The position numbers and the translations under genes are program-made. A stretch of 64,000 nucleotides of DNA from Anoplolepis gracilipes (Eukaryota; Arthropoda; Insecta; Hymenoptera; Formicidae). The notes under the pieces were generated by a model. It saw only the letters and a program-made list of their open reading frames with translations. It ran no database searches and had not been told where the DNA came from. Where the stretch lies: the NCBI RefSeq assembly GCF_047496725.1, contig NC_132982.1, positions 4,557,501-4,621,500 on the forward strand. The letters run 5' to 3'. Positions within the stretch are counted from its first letter, which is position 1; every line of letters starts with the position of its first letter. Shown here piece after piece: positions 35,101 through 45,900 of this stretch.

Positions 35101-37039
35101 ATCAATTAATTAAAAACATGTGGTCTGTTGCTAATATTTTTTAAATTATTTTTTAAATTATTAATATATTTTTCAAAATCTTTATTTTAATATTTTATTT
35201 TAAAACTATGTAGCTATTAAAATGTAATTTTTAAAAATTTTGTTTTTTATCAACAAAAATGTTATATTGTTTTGAAATTTTAATTAAATAATTGCTGTTT
35301 ATAGATCAATCATTATCTTTATCTCTAATTTGTGTAGAAGGCTTTTTTACATCCTCCAATCAACATAGATCAAACACAGTACCACCTAGAATGCAACAGC
35401 AGCAACAGTCACTTCAGCAACAAACGCATGCACAACAACAACCAATACAACAACAACAACAACAGCAGCAAGATAGTTCTGGAAACAGACCTAAACGATA
35501 CTCCAGTCTTCGTCAACGACCTACTATTTCAGAAACTTCCGCGCAACAGAATTATCCATCTCAACATACTCAACATGGATATTTTCCACCTCAAGGTAAT
35601 ATTATATATTTATATCTTATTTTAAGTTGCATTCAGATTTACCAAGTCGATTTTTAATTATAATATAATATATTTTATATGTCTTTAATATAAGCATGTA
35701 TTTAATACAAATATGTCACTTTTGCATACCTAGCTGGAAATTCAAGAGCTGTTTTAGAATCTCAAGGTAAGAGAGAAAAGAGTACATATACAAAAAAAGT
35801 CATTCTATTAGCTCCAAACAAATATTTTTATCTTTAAAATTTTTAATGTTACTTTTTTTAAACAAAAATTATAAAAATCAATTAAAAAATTTCAACATAT
35901 TAGAAAAGAATATAGCAATGGAAATTAACTATTTAAAATTTTTTAATGGCAATAGTAGTGTATACATAATTCTCATTATATGTATAAGAATTTCTTGACT
36001 AATTAAAGATATAATTTTTGTTCATTTTATAAAATATTTTATTTGATTCAGTTAATTTTTCATCTTTTAATGTTTCAGGTTATCCACAAGGTCATTTCGA
36101 ACAATCTTCTCCAGTCACTCCAGCTCCAGCACCCATGGCAGGACAACCTGTTATTTCTCTACCACCTGGTGGACAACCTGCTAGTTATGCACCGCCGGCA
36201 TTTTTAGTACCACCACCCCAATTTATACCTCCTCAAACGGCGCCTCCTAGTATAATTAATTACGTTCCTGGTCCAAACGGACCGACATTTTCACCAAACT
36301 TTCAAGGTTATCAAGGATATAATCCTTCAGTGCAGGTGAGAGAGCAATAAATTTAATTAAACATAGGAACTCTTTGTAAAAAAGAAAAAGATAAATATAA
36401 TTCAATTTTGTATACTTGCAGCCTCAAGGCCCACCGCAAGAGTTGTTCCAGCCACAAGGGTGTACTTATTATAGTCCTGCGCAACAACAGCAACAACAAC
36501 AACAAGTGGCTCCTATGCGGCGACCAAAAGCGGCGATACCCATTCTTCCGCCGCCTGATAATCAGCAGAGCGGTAGAGGAAGAGGTAGAAGCACTCAGCA
36601 GTATCAGAATAATCAATCGGGTAGTAATATGCAACAGATTGAACAACAAGAAGTCAAGAGTGGTAGCACAGTAGAAAGTGATGAAAAACCAATGCCGGGA
36701 CAATTCGACAGTGTGCAGGTCGAGCAGCAGTCATATACATCGGATCAAGAGTCCCAAAAGAATCAAGTTTCGGACATGGTCAGAACAGTGAATGACGCGG
36801 ACGAAAAAATAGAAATAAATACCGACATCGATACTCGTATCATTGTTGACACGCTTGTTCAAAAAGATAATTTGGAAGATAGCGTCAGTGTCAAAGAACT
36901 GTTGGAAACAACTTCTAATGAAAAAAATACGGTTGCAGACAGTCCAACGATGTTAGCCGTCGTTGAGACTGAACGTGAATTAAGTAATATTGAATCCGCG
37001 ATTTCCGAGAGTACCATTGTGGAAAAAGCTGCAGCCTAA
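32102..37039 (+). CDS. Barentsz/CASC3 (MLN51), exon junction complex core factor
   Basis: Nine exons: 32102-32200, 33554-33984, 34063-34195, 34301-34452, 34546-34955, 35338-35595, 35734-35766, 36079-36335 and 36422-37039, with consistent phases, giving about 796 residues. Barentsz binds eIF4AIII and RNA in the exon junction complex and acts in mRNA localisation, translation and decay. The SELOR core is at residues 85-193: NPQYIPKRGTFYEHDDR (aromatic pair that contacts RNA/eIF4AIII in the human complex), WKDKEDRWDHDRY with Trp135, then EQAPKRPEELIATYGYDIR and an Arg run. Residues 34-83 are acidic. Further on are RG-rich patches, Gln runs in exons 6 and 9, and a Pro-rich exon 8 with PQFIPP. Exon 6 may start instead at 35305, which adds 11 codons in frame. 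Exon 7 is an 11-codon microexon. AATAAA is at 37909-37914. Confidence 0.92.
32201..33553 (+). other. First intron of Barentsz
   Basis: 1,353 bases, GTAAGT to TCTACAG. It is AT-rich and holds no recognisable exon or mobile element; a stop-free run continues from exon 1 into the intron, but the strong donor GTAAGT and the SELOR continuation in exon 2 exclude it as coding. Confidence 0.7.
35734..35766 (+). other. 33-base in-frame microexon of Barentsz
   Basis: Bounded by ACCTAG on the left and GTAAGA on the right, phase 1 on both sides. It encodes the stretch NSRAVLESQ between the Gln-rich and Pro-rich exons. Because it is a multiple of three with symmetric phase it can be skipped without changing the frame, so it is a candidate cassette exon. 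Confidence 0.6.
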
Positions 37040-38974
37040 AAAGAGGTAATTATTATTATTATTTGCGCTTTGCATTCACATAGCGATCGTGTTCCTTCGA
37101 CTTATCGTAAATTGGATAAATGGATGTCGCCTTGCAGATTATCTCTGCAGATCACAATACAGTTGAGGAACGTTGCTTCTTATTAACTTATGGAAACAAT
37201 AATCCGTATTTATATTAATAATATTCAAATAGCAGTTATAATGCTGACGTTATTGCTTGGTATATAAAATAACGATGATTTTTTCATATGCAAAGTCTAT
37301 CTATATACCTGGTCATTATTTAGCGAAAGCTGAGGAAAGACATTATCATGTAATATACTCGGCAGCTGTGCGAGCCATGTGACTGTGACATGATATATAT
37401 AAAACTGAATAATTCTATACATACATATATACATACATACTTTTTCAATGTTATGACTACCTACAGTGCAGAAATGTTTGTAGTTATAATATTAATGAAA
37501 TACATTTAATTGAACAACATGTAAGTTGTGCATCTCTTTGTATATGTAGAAAAATAATATTTTGTATGCAATCAGGGGATAACACCAATTATTTTAACAG
37601 ATATGTTCTTTCCATCTCTGTCTTCTTTACATATTTCTGCACTTTTTTTTTCTTGTCTTTATTTTTTTTTCTGAGGAATGGAAGGCTGAAGGAATATTTA
37701 TCTTGTATGCAAAGAAAAGAACTAAAAAAAAATAGATCTAATATCTACTTATCACTTTTTCCATGTTATGATTCTTTACAATATTTTATTTACATTTACA
37801 TTTTGAGTTTTACAAACTAGTTGTCATGAATACAAATCCATCAAATAATATAGAAATTTCTTTTTTTTATGATTTTTAAGTTACGAATCTAAGATCTGAA
37901 TTGAATATAATAAAGAGTGCTTAATCAATGAGATAAAATAATTAAACTTTTGTATATTTTAAAAATAGAAAATTCACATTAAGAATGATGAAATAATTGG
38001 TTTGTTATATATTTTTTTTTTAACCTGCCATAATTATATATTGGAGTAATGGCAAAGTTGTACAAAGTCTTAAGAAACAAAATTCTTTATAATACTTTTT
38101 CAATAAGAATATATGATAAAAAACGACACTTTTGCGCGATAAACTAAAACTAAAATGAGTCAAGAAAGAACACGTAATTCGCTCTAGCATATTGTACAGT
38201 TTTTAAACTAGTACCATATGTGTAATAACTTTAAGATAGGATTACATACACTTTATTAAACTTTGTAGATATATTCTGATATGTCCAAATGTATCATAGA
38301 AAATAAATATTACAAGTGACACACAAAACGAAATATTAAATGGTTTAAATTTTAAATTATGCTGAATAGATAGAATATAACGCTTTATACTTACATTACA
38401 ACATTTGTTTAAATTCTATCATGCATTCAAGTCTGCACTTTCCAATTGTGATGCATATTGTCATTTACACTTATATCTACAGTATAATAAAGTAAAATGT
38501 TTAAAGCAGTAAATTCAACGATACTGTACAGATTCATATAATTGTCTCTTTATATATCAATTGAATATATATAGTTTATTTTAATTCAGCAAAATTATAT
38601 ATAAAAGAAAGCTATTTTTGAACGAGAGATGTACTTATATATATGATAGTAGTTACATAGTAACAATTTGATTTTATTTAAGAATACTGGGCTATCCATT
38701 TTAGGGAACTATACTTCATTGTTGTACAAAGCATCCTAAAACTACCAAATGTTCTTTTAATTACAATTGTTTTTTGACAGATTTAGCGATTTTTCACAGG
38801 GAAAAGACAAAAAGAATCACTTATCTTATTTTTTCTAAGTTTTAATATTTTACAATATTAAAAATGTTCATATTTTCTCTGCTAAAACTCGATTTTAAAT
38901 CAGTCAAAATATTTATATTGAAAAGAACATGGTATATTTTGGAGTACGAGATACAGAAACAGAACACATGAGAT
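37040..38974. other. Convergent spacer between Barentsz and the receptor
   Basis: Barentsz 3' UTR, with AATAAA at 37909-37914 and a later one near 38301, followed by AT-rich DNA that may include the 3' UTR of the minus-strand receptor. No coding exon was seen. Confidence 0.45.
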
Positions 38975-39207
38975 TTATTCCTGTTTCTCACTCTGCGGAA
39001 TATTGATTAGAGCACTGAGAGGTATTACCTCGGTATTTTGTTGAACATTATTATTATTATTGGACAGCGTATTGACTGATCTTATGTATGTTCGAGATCT
39101 CTGTTTAAGAGGATCCGAGATACCCGTGACGTATCCACGTGTATGGACGCAGGTTCTACTGTCATGAGAACATCGAACATTACGTTTGAACTCCTTGCGA
39201 AATTTTC
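38975..39207 (-). other. Receptor alternative last exon, distal (long tail)
   Basis: Acceptor GTTTGTTGCAG; the exon completes the same Gly codon with GA and encodes KFRKEFKRNVRC followed by a 76-residue tail with a run of five Asn and a stop at 38975. It starts with the same GKFRxEF motif as the proximal exon, so the two are alternatives and cannot both follow TM7 in one protein. Confidence 0.68.
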
Positions 39208-42200
39208 CTGCAACAAACGTATACACGTTATATAATCTTTATATATCTAGCGATTATACGAAACGAATATTTATTGCTATATAGCGTAAAGTGCAATAAA
39301 ATATGCAAGAAAAGATATAAAAATTATAGGAAGCATGTATATCCAAAGGTAAAACTGGAATAAGTCTTTGTAATTTGTAATTTTTCACTTTAAATATGGA
39401 TTCATATTTAATGCTAAATAAATATGGATTTTTTTTTAGCATAGAGAACTGCACAAGTAATCGAAAAATATAAAACGTAAAATAATATGTAAAAAAGAAG
39501 AGCGATAAAGGACTCATGTATTGTATAAATCTTGAAGATATAATTTAATTTTATTAGAAAAATTAAAACGAATAGAAAGAGGGATAGGAAAATTCAAAGA
39601 GCTTTTAAAGCAATTTCTAACTTCGAAGATTAGACATATTTAACTTTGCATTGTTTGTAAAATACTTTGTCGAACATTTAAAGTATTTTATGCGATTTAT
39701 ATTCTAATAAAATTGATAAATACTAGTAAATAAGCAAATTTTGAATTTTATTTCGCGTTTCGATATTATTTCAATATTGAAAATTGCATTAAATAAATTG
39801 CTACAATCAATCTCTGCTTTTAACAAAAGAGACGAATATATCTAATATTTATTAAAGTATTTTGAATTTCGCTCCTACATTAAATGACTACTGTGATTGG
39901 CTCGCTTTTACCTTTTTGAAACTCAATCGCAATTTGCACGGATTTAATGTGATTGGTCCGTCGTTCTGATACTTTGAGAATTCAAATAAATAACTGATTT
40001 CACGGTGAGAACTACGGAAGGTGTCGTTAACGTGTTGTGCGAGTCCGCGTTTAAATCTCATTTTTTTCGCAATTTTGTTGCTATTTAAAGTGACTCTCGC
40101 GGACGAGGAAATCGGAAACGTCTCATAAAGTGCTCGCGACGTAAATAAATCGTGTACAGCCGCTATTAGTCGCACGGTTATAATATCGCGGTTTCGGTAT
40201 CTGCATTTCTACAGATTTCCGAGAAATCTACCGAGAGATCCATCTCGTTGCATAATGTATCTCGTCGAAGTGCATGGCAGGTGCAATCGACGAACGATCG
40301 TCGTCAGGTATACCATTTTGTAATTACATAGTCGCGTTTATTGTATTTTTTGGAACAATTTCATGTCATATTCTCTTTATATTTTTTTCCTATAGAACAG
40401 AAGGAAATCGGCGTTCAAATTCTACGGACTCAACATGGCGTCCAAGTCGTCGAACGCAGCTTAATTATTGTGCAGGTATTGTTGGTAGTTTTTCCCTAGC
40501 GGCGAGAACGAAAAGCTTCGCCTATCCTTTTCTAGGGGGAGAGTCACATAGGAAATGCAACTAAAGGTGGCAGCTCGATTGTTCCTGATACTATCGATAC
40601 AAGCGATATTGTGATTCTCGAAATTTCGCATCGTCCTGGATCGTGAAAAGCGTCTCCAGCGCGATTCGCGTTTGAATCGTTTGATATTTTTTTCGCGATT
40701 CTTGTTGTTTAAAGTGAATTCGCGCGCGGGAAATTATCGCGAGTATCTCACAAAATGTTCGTCGTCTACAGTCGCTTTTATATGACATCCGCGTCTGTAT
40801 CCGGGTGGTTGATCGAATCCATCGCCTTCTCGTTGAATTATGAAAAGTATGAACGATCATCACCAGGTACCGTTTTTTATTATCATCATCTATATTTATA
40901 TTACATTTATTTGCAATAATTTATATTTCAATTATTTCTATTAAAATGTATCTCGAATTGTATTTCTGCGTTTAGTTGCATTTTCTGTATTTATTCTCTT
41001 TGTTTCTCCTCTTCTAAATTAGATATACAATTATTTTATTATTAAGGGGATTATCAAACTACCGACCGAATTCTAATCCAGTAAACACAAAGCAATAGTA
41101 ATGTAACATCAATGTTATTATAATTTCCCACTCAACAATGTAATTGCAATATAACATTTATATTGTTGAGTGGGAAATTATAATATTGATGTTACATTAC
41201 TGTTGCTTTGTGTTTACTGGGAACCTAACAAAACAATATATATTTGCTTGATATAAAAGTTACAATTTATACACATAAAATAAAATTTTCCCCTCTCAGA
41301 ATTGAATGAAAGAATATTTGTGAACTTTTAGGAATGAGCTTAGAAGCCTAGGTAAAAAACATTTTGTTGTAGAAAATGTTATTGCCGCACGACATTTTCT
41401 GCAACAAAATGTTTTTTACCTAGGCTTCTAAGCTCATTCCTAAAAGTTCACAAATATTCTTTCATTCAATTCTGAGAGGGGAAAATTTTATTTTATGTGT
41501 ATAAATTGCAACTTTTATATTAAGCAAATATATATTGTTTTGTTAGATTAGAACTCGGTCGATAGTTCGGCATCCTTTTAATATTAAATGCAGTTAAAAA
41601 AACGAAGCTGGCAGCTGCGAATATTTTGATATCAATAAACGATATATCGTGATTCTCGAATATAGATTTCGAATCACGAAGTACATTCATATTACTTTGA
41701 ATTTTTTTTTGTCTGAAAGCGAATGTTTTGCTCTTACAAAAAATTATCACGAGCATCTCATAAAATAGTTCATCATAATGTAATGTAATGAATATCGTAT
41801 AACCATTGTTATTATAATTTCAACATTAATGACCTCACTTTTGTCTGCTGGGAATCAAAACAATCCTCTTCACATAGCTCACCTACGTCGCTATTTTCTC
41901 ATTCAAGTACAGCGAAAATGAGATTAGCGTACGATCATCGCATATATTCACATATTATAGTCAGGTATTTATATATCAGGTATGTAGATGTTCTACAAAT
42001 AGTATACATTCTATTTAATAAACAATGATAAAACTGGATGCGACATCATCGTTACGTCAACGTAACTTAAAATATTTTTATGAGTCTGAAATAGAATAAT
42101 ATATACTGATTCAACTATCATCGACATTTAAAACCTATGTAAAAATATTTCACGTTACGTTACGTTGACATGACAGTAATGTTACGTACAGCGTGTATGC

Positions 42201-42937
42201 AGCTTATGCAATGATATTCTATGAAATAACATTTGATGATTATTCTAATTAATGCGATGGATTAATAAATAAATTTGTATTTTGTACAATCAAGTTTGCA
42301 TCAATTTTTACGGTCTCATATGTCAAGATTTCTTAATTATCTTTGATATAAAAAAAATGTTCTAAAGCCTCGAATAATATTTCATCCATGTTTAACGTTG
42401 AAGGAGGAAGGGGGACAATAACTATAGCTCACCCTAAAGCACATGATCGATTTAACGAGTATCGAAATGCGTGTCCGTTCTCATTCCGCCGTCAAACGTC
42501 GTCTCGGCTACGACACTCATTCGTACAGGTGCGTCAAGGTGTATTTTCGTCGGTTTCTTTACTCGGTTCGCCGCGTGTCAAAACGGTCGATTTCGCAAGC
42601 TCGTACGGCATCTCCTCGTGTATTCGCTGCACGGTAGCGTAATCATCCGTTTGCTCGGTGAGCCGCACTCTCGAAAACTACAACGGAACTCTTGCCGGAA
42701 CTTACCTGTAAAGTAGAGCATCGAATAATTCCGCATGATTCGATTTGGCTCGTTAGTGGTCGACATATACATATGTGGCCTCATTTAATCTTCAGTTCCG
42801 TGTCTTACGTTTAATCTTCGTAAAACGCCATCTGAGATCTATATTAAATCTACATCCGCTTTCGCACGGAATATTCTCCTTTCCTATTATTTCTTAATCT
42901 CTAATATAATCCGAAAATATTTGTAATAAAATTTAAT

Positions 42938-42989
<52 letters not shown>

Positions 42990-45900
42990 GAAATTACAAA
43001 CATTTATTGTTTTAATCAAGTGTACGTATATATGTATTCTCGCGGGAATACATACAGATTTAATGGATTTGCGGACGTAGTATATGAAGTATGGGTTAAG
43101 ACTTATTTTATTTATAGATCTGTACTAGCTGAAATGACGAGGATTAAATTTATCTAAAATTAAATCGCTAATCTTCGAAATTAGAAATATAATTTATCAG
43201 ACTTAATAACTTTTAAAATTACTATTCTTTTCTATTATTTATGAATAAATACATCATTTAGAATATACTTAAAAAAAAGTAATATTTGATAAAGGAATTC
43301 ATAAAAATAACATTCATTTTTATCTCTTTCTCCATCCCTTTTTGTGTTTTCTCAATAAAAAACGATAGACGAGAAATTTTTTTCAATTATGAACAAAATC
43401 TTAATTGATTAAGTACAGTTTATATATCCAGCATAGCATTTCTGGAAAACTTACTTATTTCGTTCGTGACGTATCGCGTGAGTTTGTCTAACTAGAAAAA
43501 CATCGTAAGCTTTTTGCGGAGAAAATAAATTGAGATTTTTGACAACCGTTGTCACGAGAGCTAATTTCGTAAATGTGAAGAATAGACCAGTTTTACACGG
43601 TGAAAAAGCAGCAGCCGACACAACGGTTCGAGCGAACATTGCCTATCTCTGACGCGTCATGCATTTTAATACAAGTCACTTCATACGTTCGGTAATCTTG
43701 TGTAACATCGGAAAATATTACCGTATCTTTATGTATTCCGTACAGGATATATTCATTGTCAGAATAAATTTGCCGAAAATGGAGTCAATTTTTTTTGTCA
43801 ACCATATTTGAGATTAATTTTAAACCATGCATTAAAAACGTTACCGTCGCTTAAAGCATCGTATCAATATGCGCGAGATCTTACCGCTCATAAAGTTGTA
43901 AATGACAGGATTCACTGCACTGTTGAAATAGCATAGCCAATGAGCAATTAGACTAAGGGCGATCGTCCATTGATTTGACGGTAAAGCCATGGTACTTCTA
44001 AAAAAACAATAAATTGTAATATGTTAATTATTATAAAATACAGAATAAGCTATATTCAAATAATGCTTATTTTCGCAAAAAAAAAGTTGTTTTGTAAAAA
44101 ATTTCTTAGTTTAAATTAGCAATTTGTCTATATTTTTATTCATTTTTTACTTCTGATTTCTCTTATCTTCAAAGAGAATAAAAATAACTTATTTTATCTA
44201 TTTAATATTCCCATTTTTCTTTATATAAAAAGTCTCAGACTAGCAGGCTATCTTTTATATTATGTATCAAACGTGGATACGTGTATAAAAGATGATTAAT
44301 TTAAAATCGATATTTCCTTACTAACAAAAAGTAGCTGGGCAGCTGTAGCTTTAAATTATAAACGATTAATAATAAAGCTAAACTTTTGGCAATTTAGTTT
44401 ATTTCTTACTCAATTTATGAAGAGAATAGATTTTATTTTACTATATTTGTAATTTAAAAATGATAAAGTTATAAGATTGAAACAAATGTAAATACGGCAA
44501 ATGATAAAATCTCTCTGTAAAATTTTAAATTGGTAAAAAATTTATGGATAAAAAATATAGTCACAGATCTAGCATATTTTGTATATAAATTATCGGTGAT
44601 TAAAAGTACAAAAAAATAATGACTGCAATACGAATAAAAATAATTTGTGTCATATTGGAAAAAATTATTTAGTTTGAAACAGCTGCGTTTCCGAGAAATT
44701 GGAAATACCATAAATTTTTACAATTAGTTGTCACTATACATATATTTTGTATTTATTTTTTTATATGAATTATTTTTATTAAAGAGATTATACAATTAGC
44801 GTAGGATTTGAAACAAAATAATTTTTAAATTTTACAAAATTCGATTATGATTAGCTTCTGATTTTATTTTGAATTTTTCTATAATAATATGTATTTTCGT
44901 AATCTCATTTTTAATTTGATATTTTATCAAATTTAATAAAATTTGTATTGACAAAATATTGCACTTAAACTTACTGTCACTCATACGTTAAAATAGTCTT
45001 GACATAATGAAAGTTCTGTTTTATCGGTATATGACATAAATTTCAATATTGAATAGTTGACATGTCGCATTAATAAACATTTCAGTAACGTCTATATAAG
45101 ATATTTATTAATGAAATTTGTGTGCAACGTACTAACGCATTAATATAATACCTACATTATAATACACCAGAAAATATGCAATATTTATTGCAAATATCGC
45201 GAAACGTACCTCAAAATAGAGAGCAAATGCACTGGGAAGAAACATATCGCGAATGTAATAACTACAGCGACCAACATTTTTGCTGCCTTCCGGCGAGATC
45301 TCAATTGTCCTTCTGGATTTCCACCTCTGGACAGTGGAATCTCAGTTGAATGACAGATTCTAGTAGATACTGTAGAATTTAATAAAAAAGAGATCAGTTA
45401 ATTGAATTTTTGAACAATTTAAAACAAAATATACATTTAAAAGGTCATTTCTTCTCTGAAATAGTTTTTTAATCTCAATGAAAAATATTATATTCGAATT
45501 GCGTTTATCTTAAAAGTTTGGCAAAGTTTAGCCTTAAAAATTTTAACAGATTAGAAACAAAATAGAATGTATTGTGTATCATCTTTAATCCTAACATTAA
45601 AATTTATAAATTTTGTTCATTTTTAAAATAATGTCTTTTCAATATTGAGGAATTTATTGTAAAATCAAGTTTTTATATTTTCTCTAAAAATAAAAGGATT
45701 GTTTACAAAAAATCAATAATTATAATATTTTTAAAATTGAGAATTATACGGATTTATATTCTAAAATAAAAATTTGATATAGATGATTTATTGAAGTTAA
45801 AATATTACAATATATATATATATATATTCTGTTTTATTAATTTATGAGAAACCAAATTTTCTTTTAGTTTATTTTGTTAATTAAAAATTTTTCTTGTTAT

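Larger units (their letters stand above)
39208..43884 (-). other. Receptor intron region with repeats
   Basis: 4.7 kb between TM7 and the distal last exon, broken by the proximal last exon. It holds a triplicated GC-rich module (about 39960-41970) and a nested foldback element (41058-41566), each listed separately, plus a (TA)n run at 42941-42982. A 63-codon stop-free minus-strand stretch at 43639-43451 has no convincing acceptor and is not called. Confidence 0.55.

Noticed and set aside
40274..40564. 96-codon plus-strand frame in the triplicated module
   Set aside because: It crosses donor-like sites, has no homology, and the other two module copies do not preserve the frame.
43451..43639. 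Possible extra receptor exon with a good GTAAGT donor
   Set aside because: Its only phase-compatible acceptor (GCGTCAG) lacks a pyrimidine tract and would give a short tail that stops after 18 residues; too weak to call.
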